A stretch of DNA of 64,000 nt from Methylophilus glucosoxydans (GCF_042676145.1 NZ_JBHTJW010000002.1:682001-746000); one strand, 5' to 3'; shown: positions 15,698 to 24,284, counted from the first letter of the stretch. Notes: generated from the letters alone by a model not told the origin. Numbers and translations are program-made.

Positions 15698-18430
15698 ATG
15701 TTAGCCTCGTTGTTTAAAAAAGTATTTGGTAGCCGCAATGATCGGCTCGTCAAGCAGTACCAGCAAATCGTCAAACAAATCAATGCATTAGAGTCAGAAA
15801 TCGCCGCACTCTCGGATGAGCAGTTGCGGGCTAAAACTGAGGAGTTCAAGCAGCGTTATGCCGGCGGCGAGAGCCTGGAAAAGCTGTTGCCAGAAGCTTT
15901 TGCGGTTGTGCGTGAGGGCGGCAAGCGCGTGTTGGGGATGCGTCACTTCGATGTACAGCTGATCGGTGGTATGGTGCTCAACGCAGGCAAAATTGCCGAA
16001 ATGCGTACCGGTGAAGGTAAAACCCTGGTGGCGACTTTACCAACTTATTTGAATGCCTTGACCGGTAAAGGCGTACATGTGGTGACGGTTAACGACTATC
16101 TGGCCAAGCGTGACGCCGAATGGATGGGCAAGCTGTATAACTTCCTGGGTCTGAGCGTAGGCATTAACCTGTCTCAAATGACGCATGATGCCAAGCAGCT
16201 GGCCTATGCGGCAGACATTACCTACGGGACCAATAACGAGTTCGGCTTTGATTACCTGCGCGACAACATGGTGTTTAGCAAAGAGGAGCGCGTACAGCGT
16301 CCTTTGCATTATGCGCTGGTGGATGAGGTGGACTCTATCCTGATCGATGAAGCGCGTACGCCCTTGATTATTTCCGGCCAGGCGGAACACAGCGTGGATT
16401 TGTATGGCGCCATCAATGAAGTGGCCAAGCAATTGGTGCGTCAGCAAGCCGAAGAGGGTGAAGGCGACTTCTGGGTAGATGAAAAAGCCCAGAGTGTGAC
16501 CATGAGTGAAGCCGGGCATGAGCATGCCGAGCAATTGCTGGAACAAACCGGCTTGCTGACGGCGGGTTCAAGCCTGTATGAACCGGCGAATATTACGCTG
16601 GTGCATCATTTGTATGCCTCCTTGCGCGCACAAAATCTCTATCATCGGGATCAGCATTATGTCGTGCGTAACGGCGAGATCGTCATCGTCGATGAGTTTT
16701 CTGGCCGCATGATGCCGGGCCGCCGCTGGTCTGATGGCCTGCATCAGGCAGTCGAAGCCAAAGAAGGCGTGACCATCCAGAAAGAAAACCAGACCCTGGC
16801 TTCGATCACGTTCCAGAACTATTTCCGCATGTATCAAAAGCTGAGCGGCATGACCGGGACGGCTGATACCGAGGCCTATGAGTTTAACCAGATTTATGGC
16901 TTGGAAACCGTGGTGATTCCAACCCACAGACCGGTACAGCGCCTGGACGCGATGGACAAGGTCTACCGCACGGCGATGGAAAAATACAAAGCCGTCATTG
17001 AGGATATCAAACAGTGTCAGGCCAAAGGCCAGCCTGTGCTGGTCGGCACTACCTCGATTGAAAACTCCGAACTGATTTCCAAGCTCCTGACTCAGGCCAA
17101 GCTTGAACATCAGGTATTGAATGCTAAACAGCATGAGCGCGAAGCAAGCATCGTGGCAGAGGCCGGTCGCCCAGGCGTGATTACCATTGCCACTAACATG
17201 GCTGGCCGCGGTACCGATATTGTGCTCGGCGGTAATTCGGAAAATGAAATTCATGCTATCCAGCAGGATGAAAAACTGTCTGAGGCAGAAAAAGCCGGCA
17301 AAATTGCCCAGCTCAAAGCCGAGTGGCAGCAGCGCCATGATGCCGTGCTGGCAGCGGGCGGTTTGCATATCATCGGTACCGAGCGTCACGAATCTCGCCG
17401 TGTAGATAACCAGCTTCGTGGCCGTGCAGGCCGTCAGGGCGATCCAGGCTCTAGCCGCTTCTATCTGTCGCTTGAAGATCCATTGTTGCGTATTTTCTCC
17501 GGTGAGCGCGTGGCGGCGATTATGACCCGCCTCAACATGCCTGAAGGTGAAGCGATTGAACATGCCATGGTGACGCGCGCCATTGAAAACGCGCAACGCA
17601 AGGTTGAAGGTCGTAACTTTGACATCCGCAAGCAATTGCTGGAATACGATGATGTCTCCAATGACCAGCGCAAGGTGATATACGAACAGCGCAATGAGTT
17701 GCTAGAGTCTATTGATGTCGGTCAAACGATTCATGCCATGCGCGAAGACGTCATCAACAGCTTGTTTAATACTTACGTTCCTCCAGGCAGCGTGGAAGAG
17801 CAATGGGAAGTCCCAGCGCTCGAGCAGGCTTTGCAGGCTGAGCTTGGTTTGACCTTGCCAGTGGCGGAATGGCTGGAAACCAACCCTGACCTGCATGAGG
17901 AAACCTTGCGTGAGCGTATCCTCAATGCTGCCAACGAACTGTATGGTGCCAAGGAGGCACTCGCAGGCAATGACAACATGCGTAATTTCGAGCGATCCGT
18001 CATGTTGCAAAGCCTGGATAACCACTGGCGCGAGCATTTGGCGGCACTGGATCATTTGCGCCAAGGTATTCATTTGCGTTCTTATGCGCAAAAGAACCCC
18101 AAACAGGAATACAAGCGTGAAGCGTTTGAGCTGTTTGAGTCGCTGTTGAATACGGTGAAAAGTGAAGTTACCAAGATCACCATGCAGGTCCAGATTCGTT
18201 CCCGCGAAGAGCTTGAAGCCGAAGAGCGCCGCGCAGAAGAAGCCATGCGCGCCGCCGAGGTGGCAAATGTGCAGTATCAACACACGGATTACGACTCTGC
18301 ATTGGCGACTACAGATGCAAGCGCCGCGGAATCTTTGAATGTGCCTGAAGGCGTACGTGTCGGGCGTAATGACCCTTGCCCATGTGGTTCTGGCAAAAAA
18401 TATAAAAATTGCCACGGTGCTTTGAGCTAG
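15698..18430 (+). CDS. secA: Preprotein translocase ATPase SecA
   Basis: The 910-residue motor that drives proteins through SecYEG. The DEAD-type ATPase shows Walker A MRTGEGKT (102-109), VDEVDSILIDEARTPL (about 207-222), the preprotein cross-linking region and NBD2 with TNMAGRGTDI and GRAGRQGDPG. The C-terminal SecB/lipid-binding zinc motif is complete: NDPCPCGSGKKYKNCH with three Cys and a His. Length matches E. coli SecA (901). secD, secF and yajC also lie in this window, 21 kb away. A small DUF1289 gene follows 23 bp downstream. Confidence 0.98.
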   Translation: MLASLFKKVFGSRNDRLVKQYQQIVKQINALESEIAALSDEQLRAKTEEFKQRYAGGESLEKLLPEAFAVVREGGKRVLGMRHFDVQLIGGMVLNAGKIAEMRTGEGKTLVATLPTYLNALTGKGVHVVTVNDYLAKRDAEWMGKLYNFLGLSVGINLSQMTHDAKQLAYAADITYGTNNEFGFDYLRDNMVFSKEERVQRPLHYALVDEVDSILIDEARTPLIISGQAEHSVDLYGAINEVAKQLVRQQAEEGEGDFWVDEKAQSVTMSEAGHEHAEQLLEQTGLLTAGSSLYEPANITLVHHLYASLRAQNLYHRDQHYVVRNGEIVIVDEFSGRMMPGRRWSDGLHQAVEAKEGVTIQKENQTLASITFQNYFRMYQKLSGMTGTADTEAYEFNQIYGLETVVIPTHRPVQRLDAMDKVYRTAMEKYKAVIEDIKQCQAKGQPVLVGTTSIENSELISKLLTQAKLEHQVLNAKQHEREASIVAEAGRPGVITIATNMAGRGTDIVLGGNSENEIHAIQQDEKLSEAEKAGKIAQLKAEWQQRHDAVLAAGGLHIIGTERHESRRVDNQLRGRAGRQGDPGSSRFYLSLEDPLLRIFSGERVAAIMTRLNMPEGEAIEHAMVTRAIENAQRKVEGRNFDIRKQLLEYDDVSNDQRKVIYEQRNELLESIDVGQTIHAMREDVINSLFNTYVPPGSVEEQWEVPALEQALQAELGLTLPVAEWLETNPDLHEETLRERILNAANELYGAKEALAGNDNMRNFERSVMLQSLDNHWREHLAALDHLRQGIHLRSYAQKNPKQEYKREAFELFESLLNTVKSEVTKITMQVQIRSREELEAEERRAEEAMRAAEVANVQYQHTDYDSALATTDASAAESLNVPEGVRVGRNDPCPCGSGKKYKNCHGALS

Positions 18431-18453
18431 GGTAAGTTTGAAAGGAAATCAGC

Positions 18454-18639
18454 ATGTCAGAACAGGAAATTGCCTCACCATGTGTCGGGGTGTGCAGCAT
18501 GGACGAAGTGAGTGGTTTTTGCCAGGGCTGCTTTAGAACGCTAGAGGAAATCCGCCAATGGTGGGATCTGGATAATGCGGCCAAAGCCGAAGTCATCAAA
18601 ACGGCAGCGGCACGTGAGGCGGCAGTGTTTGGCGAATAG
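18454..18639 (+). CDS. DUF1289 small Cys-rich protein
   Basis: A 61-residue protein with the DUF1289 pattern SPCVGVCSMDEVSGFCQGCF then RTLEEIRQWW. Four cysteines spaced C-x3-C-x8-C-x2-C suggest metal binding. Function is unknown; members are often annotated as Fe-S or zinc-binding proteins. AAAGGA precedes the ATG. It is close behind secA, so it is likely read from the same transcript before the terminator. Confidence 0.85.
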   Translation: MSEQEIASPCVGVCSMDEVSGFCQGCFRTLEEIRQWWDLDNAAKAEVIKTAAAREAAVFGE

Positions 18640-18668
18640 CTCGCTTTTGCAGGATTCAAGATACAAAT

Positions 18669-18700
18669 AAAAAAGTCGGCAGTTGCCGACTTTTTTATTT
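18669..18700 (+). terminator. Rho-independent terminator after secA-DUF1289
   Basis: A perfect 13-bp stem (AAAAAAGTCGGCA and TGCCGACTTTTTT) with a two-base gap in the loop, flanked by A- and T-runs on both strands. It could also end transcripts of the MarR gene coming from the other side. Confidence 0.9.
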
Positions 18701-18802
18701 GTGTAAGTTGTTTTGAGCTGCTTGAGGGCTGAGTTTAGCTGAAGCCTGGTGAATGATTTGTGACGCAAACAGTGATTCTTAATCTCAAATCAAGTGATTA
18801 TT

Positions 18803-19270
18803 TTACATATCACCCAGTGGCTGATCGGCGAGCGCTTTGGATTGTGCGTCCAACTTGGTAATGACCATGTTCAACGAGGCATTTAACTCTTTTAAAGCTT
18901 CGATATCCAGTGTGTGCAGGACTTGCGGCAGAATGCCATCTACTGGTTTCGGTGCCTTGGCGAGCACCGCGTGCCCAGCATCAGTCACAATCAGGCCGAC
19001 TTTGCGTTGGTCTTCGCTTTGACGCTGTTTTTGCACCAATTGTTTTTTGACCAGTTTTTCGACGAGCAAGCTACAGGTCGATTGATGGATGGCCAGATTT
19101 TCAGCCAGACGAGAAACACCTAATTCTGGGTGCGTGGCGATTTCGTGTAATAACCACAATTGCGAGCCTGAAATGCCACACGACACTTCAATCTCCCTGA
19201 AGGGTTGCCTCACGGTTCCAAAAATAATTCGAAATTGTTTTAAAGCTTCTTTGGCAAGAGTATTTTGCAT
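18803..19270 (-). CDS. MarR-family transcriptional regulator
   Basis: A 155-residue protein with a central winged helix-turn-helix. ISGSQLWLLHEIATHPELGV leads into SRLAENLAIHQSTCSLLVEKL (recognition helix about 65-80), and the wing is KQLVQKQRQSEDQRKVGLIVTDAG. Members bind DNA as dimers and respond to small molecules or oxidants. A Cys in the recognition helix (QSTCSLL) is notable but untested. The target is unknown. It lies downstream of the bufferin operon, with no terminator seen in the 196-bp gap, so read-through is possible. Confidence 0.88.
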   Translation of the reverse strand: MQNTLAKEALKQFRIIFGTVRQPFREIEVSCGISGSQLWLLHEIATHPELGVSRLAENLAIHQSTCSLLVEKLVKKQLVQKQRQSEDQRKVGLIVTDAGHAVLAKAPKPVDGILPQVLHTLDIEALKELNASLNMVITKLDAQSKALADQPLGDM

Positions 19271-19466
19271 GGTTAATTTAATGTAAATATTTATTTTTTT
19301 ATTGTATCAGCTTCCCTGAATGTCCACCTGTTATGAGGTGGCGAATGTCGGGAAAAAATCCCGAACTGGATTTATTTTAGACAAAAAAGTCCTTTTCACG
19401 ATAAATATTAATGATATTTATACTTTAGAGGTAATTATTTACGTGGATTAATGAGTCCGGTGCGTA

Positions 19467-20219
19467 TTAGTCCTGTGCTGGGGTAACGTCGATCGCTTGC
19501 GCTGCGGCCAGGGTCTGCAAGGTCTCTATTCCAAATTGAAGCAAAGTCTCGCGCGGCAGATCTGGCAGATGTTGGGACAATTCTAGCAAATGTTGTTCGG
19601 TAGTGGCCGGATGCAGACGTATCTGTTGTAACAATTGGTAGGTGATCACGTTGAGTTGGATAAAGCGTATCTGGAAATCTGGCGTGCGATACACGAGCAG
19701 GTAAGTGTCAGCGGCAGGGAGATGTCGTTGCTTGCGCGACAGTTGATGTACCGGAAAAGCATAATGCAGCAGGCGATGCACGGCGGTCAGGCTGACGCGA
19801 TGGGCGAGTCCAGGCGCCAACGCTGTTTGCGCGGCCGCTGGCAATGGTGCTTCTGCCAGCTCGCGACTAAGCGCCAGTTCTATCCATTCATAATGGGCCA
19901 ATGCAGCCGTGTATGGTGGCAGGTCAGCGGCTTGATGGATGCTTAAAAAATCGACAAATCTGGCGGGAATATCCTGAAACAAGGGATTGGCAAATGTTTG
20001 CCTGGAGAAGCACTGCCGCGCCAGGCGTTGAAAGATGCGCTTGCCGAGGATGGATCTGAGCACAGGAAAACAGGCTTGCAGGCTAGTCAAAAACTGGTTA
20101 AAGACGATCTCCGTGTAAATGCGCATGCGTTTGCGGTCTACCCCATGCGGAGGGGCATGCTCCGCTGGCTGACGCAAATGGGCGGTAAAGTCGGCCTGGT
20201 AATCCTGAAAGGCAGGCAT
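19467..20219 (-). CDS. DUF2063 protein, bufferin partner BufC-like
   Basis: A 250-residue protein of the DUF2063 family, recognisable from its N-terminal helical part (DYQADFTAHLR, then YTEIVFNQFLTSLQACFPVL). DUF2063 proteins are partners of DUF692 (MNIO) enzymes and probably supply a recognition element that binds the precursor peptide. The start ATG shares its first base with the last base of the bufB stop (TGATG), so translation is coupled. It is the last gene of the operon; the DoxX-type membrane protein seen in some related operons is missing downstream. Confidence 0.85.
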   Translation of the reverse strand: MPAFQDYQADFTAHLRQPAEHAPPHGVDRKRMRIYTEIVFNQFLTSLQACFPVLRSILGKRIFQRLARQCFSRQTFANPLFQDIPARFVDFLSIHQAADLPPYTAALAHYEWIELALSRELAEAPLPAAAQTALAPGLAHRVSLTAVHRLLHYAFPVHQLSRKQRHLPAADTYLLVYRTPDFQIRFIQLNVITYQLLQQIRLHPATTEQHLLELSQHLPDLPRETLLQFGIETLQTLAAAQAIDVTPAQD

Positions 20220-21097
20220 CAGGCCACCTCTGGCAGCATGTTTGCGTCGGTCAGCAATTGCGATTGCTGTGATTGCGCAATCCGCTTCACTTCAAGCATG
20301 ACTTCGTTGAGTGCCGGAATATTGCTATCCCGCTCCAGCAGCGTCGGGAAGATTGCCAAGTTGCGATAGGCATGGTTGAGCAATTGCCAGACCGGCTCAA
20401 TGACCGCTTCGCCATGCGTGTCTACCAGTAAGTCAGGTTGCGCTTGCCAATGCCCGGCCAAGTGCCCGTACACCACACGCTCTGCTGGGATCTGGTCCAA
20501 AAAGGCATAAGGATCAAACTGAAAGTTGACGCTGTTGACATACACATTGTTGATATCCAGATGCAGGTCGCAATCCGCCTCGGTCAATACGACATTGATA
20601 AAGCTGATTTCATCCATGTCTGACATTGGTGCCGCCACGTAAAACGAGGTATTTTCAACGGCGATGCGCTGCTCCAGAATATCCTGCGTTTGCCGGATGC
20701 GTTGCGCCACGTATTTCACCGCTTCATGCGTGAAGGGGATAGGCAGTAAATCATAAATATAGCCATTGCTCAGGTCGCTGCAATAACTCAGGTGCTCGGT
20801 ATAGAGCGGAATCTCGAAGTCTTTCAGAAACTGCTTAAGCTGTTTGAGAAAAGCGATGTTCAGCGGGTCTGGACCGCCCAACGATAAACACAAGCCATGG
20901 CAAACCATCGGGTAGCGTTGTGCAAACCAGTCCAGCTCCGCCGCGTATTTGCCGCCAGCCTGTAACCAGTTTTCCGGGGCAATCTCCAAAAACTGCAGCG
21001 CGCTGAGCTGTGGCTCCCCATGTTGACGCATCAGTTGGGGAATCAGCTCACGCTTGAGCCCCAAGCCCGCACCCTGAATCTCTGAGCGTAACGCCAT
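20219..21097 (-). CDS. DUF692 multinuclear iron oxidase (MNIO), BufB-like
   Basis: A 292-residue TIM-barrel enzyme of the DUF692 family. Expected metal-ligand motifs are present in order: HGLCLSLGGPDP (about 67-78), TEHLSY (about 101-106), VENTSFY (about 149-155), DLHLDINNVYVNSVN (about 179-193), GHLAGHW, DTHGEAV and LLERDSNIP. MNIO enzymes use a di- or tri-iron centre and O2 to rearrange cysteines of precursor peptides; MbnB makes oxazolone-thioamide in methanobactin, and bufferin/HvfB enzymes act on EGxC cysteines. The gene lies 14 bp after the Cys-rich peptide gene and overlaps bufC, so the peptide is its likely substrate. Confidence 0.92.
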   Translation of the reverse strand: MALRSEIQGAGLGLKRELIPQLMRQHGEPQLSALQFLEIAPENWLQAGGKYAAELDWFAQRYPMVCHGLCLSLGGPDPLNIAFLKQLKQFLKDFEIPLYTEHLSYCSDLSNGYIYDLLPIPFTHEAVKYVAQRIRQTQDILEQRIAVENTSFYVAAPMSDMDEISFINVVLTEADCDLHLDINNVYVNSVNFQFDPYAFLDQIPAERVVYGHLAGHWQAQPDLLVDTHGEAVIEPVWQLLNHAYRNLAIFPTLLERDSNIPALNEVMLEVKRIAQSQQSQLLTDANMLPEVA

Positions 21098-21111
21098 GGC
21101 GCTAGGGTCCC

Positions 21112-21459
21112 TCAGGATTTGCTGGCGTGACAGGCACCTTCTTTCATTTTCTCGGCAGAGCAGCCACCCTCCTTCATTTTTTCTGCTGAACAGCTGCCCT
21201 CTTTGCTTTTATGGTGGTGGCAAGAACCCTCTTTCATTTTCTCGGCAGAGCAGCTGCCTTCTTTCATCTTTTTCTTGTGTGCCCCACATTGGCCGCTCGC
21301 ACATTTGCCTTCCTTGGCTTTGCTGTCTGTGGCTTCTGCCACCTGGTATCCTTGCGCGAGCGCTTTGATTTCAAACGGATTGCTGGCGGCATGCGCGCTG
21401 ACCGCTGCAATTGACAAGGCCACTGCACCTGTCATTAATGCCACATTTTGCTTTTTCAT
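21112..21459 (-). CDS. Secreted Cys-rich bufferin-type RiPP precursor with EGxC repeats
   Basis: A 115-residue peptide with a Sec signal (MKKQNVALMTGAVALSIAAV, cleavage probably after AHA24). The mature part carries seven Cys: EGKC (C53), GQC (C58), then five units with Cys at 70, 80, 90, 100 and 110. Those five are spaced exactly ten residues and follow the pattern (M)KEGxCxxxK, where x in EGxC is Ser, Ser, Ser, Gly and Ala; one unit has HHH after the Cys. This fits bufferin/HvfA precursors (DUF2282-like), whose EGKC cysteines are converted by MNIO enzymes into copper-binding or protective heterocycles. AAGGA precedes the ATG. Modification and metal are inferred. Confidence 0.9.
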   Translation of the reverse strand: MKKQNVALMTGAVALSIAAVSAHAASNPFEIKALAQGYQVAEATDSKAKEGKCASGQCGAHKKKMKEGSCSAEKMKEGSCHHHKSKEGSCSAEKMKEGGCSAEKMKEGACHASKS

Positions 21460-21495
21460 GATTTTTTCCTTCTTGCTCAGATTGAAAAGCGGACA

Positions 21496-21744
21496 TCAGT
21501 AAAACTTGTCCAGTTGTTGTGTGATTCGTTCCTTGGCTGTTGCAGAGAGCGTCAGTGACTGATCGTCCGCCGCCTGTTGCTGCCAACTGGCGAGGTGACG
21601 GCGCATCCACAGCAGTTGCTGTTTAAAACGCCTGCAATAGACGCAAATGAGCAAATGCACTCTCACCGCCCACCGCTCACGCCAGTTGAGTGGACGGTCC
21701 AGTGATTGCGAGACCAGCAGGCTGGTTTGTTTGCAACTCAACAT
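21496..21744 (-). CDS. Zinc-finger anti-sigma factor candidate
   Basis: An 82-residue soluble protein with Cys4 and the ZAS motif H30-x3-C34-x2-C37 (HLLICVYC), typical of zinc-binding anti-sigma domains that release their sigma factor upon oxidation or metal change. No transmembrane helix is visible. It lies 22 bp behind an ECF sigma gene and 36 bp before the bufferin precursor. Function is inferred from motif and position. Confidence 0.8.
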   Translation of the reverse strand: MLSCKQTSLLVSQSLDRPLNWRERWAVRVHLLICVYCRRFKQQLLWMRRHLASWQQQAADDQSLTLSATAKERITQQLDKFY

Positions 21745-21766
21745 TTATTTTCTGTGCTACCTATGG

Positions 21767-22309
21767 TTACCAGTTCATCTCAAGACATTTTCGCAGACTC
21801 ATGCGGGCGCGGTATAGCATGACCCAAGCATTGGTCGCGCTGATCTCGAGTACCTTACAAATTTCTTCATTCTCCATGTCATCGACTTCGCGCATGGTGA
21901 AAATCGCCGCCAGTTTTTGTGGCAGCCGCTCCATGCATTGTTGCAATATGGTCAGGAACTGGCTTTGTTGCAAGGCTTGCTGTGGCATATCCCACGCCTG
22001 CGGCTTTTCTGCCCAGTGCCCTGTTTCATCAAAAAACTCATCCATATTGGCATCTTCTTCGCGCATGAGTTCCGAGGCGGGCACTTCACGCAGTTGTTTG
22101 CGCAGACAGTCTATGATTTTATGCTTGAGGATGCCGGTCAGCCAGGTGCGTGGGCTGGAGTGTTCGGCAAAGTTTGGATTTTTGATGGCTGCAAGCAAGG
22201 TTTCCTGCACGACATCTTCAGCTTGATGACTGTCGCGCAAGCGGGCGAGGGCAAAACGGTAAAGATAGTCGCCATGTTCATTGAGCCAGTCATGCGGATT
22301 CGGTTTCAT
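21767..22309 (-). CDS. ECF-family RNA polymerase sigma factor
   Basis: A 180-residue sigma factor. Region 2 is DYLYRFALARLRDSHQAEDV then VQETLLAA, with the PRTWLTGILKHKIIDCLRK end of region 2. Region 4 runs from QCMERLPQKLAAIFTMREVD to VLEISATNAWVMLYRARMSL. It heads the bufferin operon (anti-sigma, precursor, MNIO enzyme, DUF2063). Sigma-controlled bufferin operons respond to copper or oxidative stress in other bacteria, which is the most likely logic here. Autoregulation is plausible through the candidate promoter upstream. Confidence 0.92.
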   Translation of the reverse strand: MKPNPHDWLNEHGDYLYRFALARLRDSHQAEDVVQETLLAAIKNPNFAEHSSPRTWLTGILKHKIIDCLRKQLREVPASELMREEDANMDEFFDETGHWAEKPQAWDMPQQALQQSQFLTILQQCMERLPQKLAAIFTMREVDDMENEEICKVLEISATNAWVMLYRARMSLRKCLEMNW

Positions 22310-22363
22310 GGCGGCTATTGAATCATAGATTCAAGGGCGGTGGAATAGCGTTTGCAGGAGAGT

Positions 22364-22388
22364 GACGTAAGCTCCCATGGGTGTGACA
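22364..22388 (-). promoter_or_regulatory. Candidate ECF promoter of the bufferin operon
   Basis: On the minus strand TGTCACA (22388-22382) and CGTC (22367-22364) are separated by 14 bp. ECF promoters often combine a TGTxAC-like -35 with CGTC at -10, although the spacing is usually one or two bp longer. It lies about 55 bp upstream of the sigma gene. The call rests on resemblance and position only. Confidence 0.35.
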
Positions 22389-22392
22389 CAAA

Positions 22393-23040
22393 CTATCCCA
22401 GTTGCGACAGTCGTTCAGAATAGACTTTGCGTAGCAATGGCACCAGCGTACTGACCTGCAAGGCTTTTTGCAGCAGCTTCTGGTCTCCTTCCCCGAGTTT
22501 TTGCAGTCCTAATGCGGTGCGTATGCTGATGCCGTGCACGTCGCGCTGCAAAATCTGGATGTCGTCACCGGCTTGAATGAGGCCGACTTGCAGCACACGC
22601 AAGTAAAAACCGCTGTAGCCGCTACGCAAGAACTCATCGAGCATGTCGGGCTTGCCCACTTTGTGGCCGAATTTAAAGCACGGAATGCGCGGCATGGTCA
22701 CTTGTACCTGCACCACATCGCCGATTTGCAGGATATCGCCGACACAGACGTCACTTTCGAGCAATCCTTGTACGGTGAGGTTTTCGCCAAAAGTGCCATA
22801 CGCGAGTGTACTTTTTTGCCAGCGGTTTTGCCAATGCGCATAATGCTCAACCGGGTAGGCATACAAGGCCTGGTGTTCGCCGCCATGCACGGTCAAATCG
22901 GCCTGACCATCGCCCGCCAGGCCCAGCGCTTGCACGGCAACCTGGCCTGTCAGGGGTGTTTTATAAATGCCAGTGAGGACGGGTTTGCCGTTGATGTGAA
23001 CGGTTTGCGGCATGGCCGCATTGACTGAAAGTAGTTTCAT
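22393..23040 (-). CDS. MOSC-domain protein (YiiM-like)
   Basis: A 215-residue protein with a MOSC beta-barrel: GDGQADLTVHGGEHQALYAYP (positions about 43-63), FGENLTVQGLLE and the conserved Cys in MPRIPCFKFG (about 120). YiiM-type proteins bind molybdenum cofactor and reduce N-hydroxylated compounds such as 6-hydroxylaminopurine, giving resistance to them. A C-terminal helical extension of the 3-alpha type is present. It is transcribed with or after the DUF1841/nth group. Confidence 0.88.
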   Translation of the reverse strand: MKLLSVNAAMPQTVHINGKPVLTGIYKTPLTGQVAVQALGLAGDGQADLTVHGGEHQALYAYPVEHYAHWQNRWQKSTLAYGTFGENLTVQGLLESDVCVGDILQIGDVVQVQVTMPRIPCFKFGHKVGKPDMLDEFLRSGYSGFYLRVLQVGLIQAGDDIQILQRDVHGISIRTALGLQKLGEGDQKLLQKALQVSTLVPLLRKVYSERLSQLG

Positions 23041-23145
23041 AGCAAGCTAGAGAGGGGAGTCGGTGATCTTGTCATGCTCGCATAAATCGCCTTGTGCTTT
23101 AATAAGTGATTCAACTTATCTTCCAGCATACGCACATACCAGGCC

Positions 23146-23595
23146 TTATTGACTGGGGGGCATGTCTGCGCGTTGTTCTATCAATTGCAAATAATGCGCG
23201 GCATCGAGACCGGTTTGATTGCGCTGCGCCAGCCAGATGGTTTCTGCCAGGCATTCGAGCAAGGCATGTTGGGCGGCGTGCTCTTCCTGAAAGCGGGTAC
23301 ACAGTTTGCCGTAGGCTTGCGTAATGCCGATCGGCTGGTTGATGCTGATTTGTTCCTGGATGGACAGGTGCAAACTCATATGCAAAAACGGATTGGTTTC
23401 TCCCATTTCAGGATAGTAAGCCTGTTGCAGGTAATGGGCTGGCTGGTCCAGGATGTCGTGGTATTCGGGATGCATATGCATGATGCCCACGGCCATTTTC
23501 TCCAGCTCGGTCAAGGCTTGTTGCTGTTTGAATTTTGCCCAGGCATCAAAGAAAAACTGCCTCACTTCATCGCGGCTGGGATTAAACAAGGCCAT
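23146..23595 (-). CDS. DUF1841 family protein
   Basis: A 149-residue protein with the DUF1841 pattern: MALFNPSRDEVRQFFFDAW at the N-terminus, HPEYHDIL and NPFLHMSLHLSIQEQ. The family is confined to Beta- and Gammaproteobacteria and has no known function. It starts 2 bp after the nth stop codon, so the two genes are almost certainly cotranscribed. Confidence 0.85.
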   Translation of the reverse strand: MALFNPSRDEVRQFFFDAWAKFKQQQALTELEKMAVGIMHMHPEYHDILDQPAHYLQQAYYPEMGETNPFLHMSLHLSIQEQISINQPIGITQAYGKLCTRFQEEHAAQHALLECLAETIWLAQRNQTGLDAAHYLQLIEQRADMPPSQ

Positions 23596-23597
23596 GG

Positions 23598-24260
23598 CTA
23601 AACTCCTGCCGGTGGGGCAACCGGCTGTATCTGTTTGTCGTGAAATTCACATAAATCGGCGATGCAACATTCACCACATTTAGGGTTGCGGGCTGTGCAG
23701 GTATAGCGGCCATGCAGAATCAGCAAATGATGCGCATCTTTTAAAAAGGCTTTAGGTGTCGAGTTCAAAAAACGCTGTTCGACCTCGAGTACATTCTTAC
23801 CCTGGGCCAGTTTGGTGCGGTTGCCGACGCGGAATAAATGGGTATCGACCGCAATGGTGGGTTGGCCAAAGGCGGTATTCAGGATCACATTGGCTGTTTT
23901 TCGGCCAACTCCGGCCAGGGCTTCGAGCGCTTCTCGGGTATCTGGAACTTTACCGTCATGCAAGTTAAGCAATTGCTCGCAACATTTGAGCACGTTTTGG
24001 GCTTTGGCGTGATATAAGCCTATGGTTTTGATATAACTTTCCAGGCCTTCGACCCCAAGTGCCAGGATGGTTGCCGGCGTATTGGCGACCTTGAACAGCT
24101 TGCGCGTGGCGATGTTCACGCCTTTGTCTGTCGCTTGTGCAGACAAAATCACCGCAATGAGCAACTCGAAGGTGGAGCTATGCTCGAGTTCTGTGGTGGG
24201 GTTGGGAATGGCCTGCGCCAGTCTTTCAAAAATGGCCTGTCTTTTTTGAGCATTCATCAC
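23598..24260 (-). CDS. nth: Endonuclease III
   Basis: A 220-residue DNA glycosylase/AP lyase that removes oxidised pyrimidines. The helix-hairpin-helix LAGVGRKTANVIL carries the catalytic Lys, and the catalytic Asp is in VDTHLFRV. The [4Fe-4S] ligands C-x6-C-x2-C-x5-C are in CTARNPKCGECCIADLC. All functional residues are intact. It sits 24 bp after the RnfB-like gene, recalling the rsx/rnf-nth gene order of gammaproteobacteria. Confidence 0.97.
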   Translation of the reverse strand: MMNAQKRQAIFERLAQAIPNPTTELEHSSTFELLIAVILSAQATDKGVNIATRKLFKVANTPATILALGVEGLESYIKTIGLYHAKAQNVLKCCEQLLNLHDGKVPDTREALEALAGVGRKTANVILNTAFGQPTIAVDTHLFRVGNRTKLAQGKNVLEVEQRFLNSTPKAFLKDAHHLLILHGRYTCTARNPKCGECCIADLCEFHDKQIQPVAPPAGV

Positions 24261-24284
24261 AAGATTTCAATGTATTGGAATGGC

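Noticed and set aside
16568..17635. Long open frame antisense to secA (355 codons)
   Set aside because: It mirrors the codon structure of secA, has no family resemblance, and secA itself is complete and conserved.
21112..21320. CRISPR-like or tandem-repeat DNA of 30-bp period
   Set aside because: The periodicity is that of the ten-codon repeats in the bufferin precursor; units are in frame, contiguous and without spacers.
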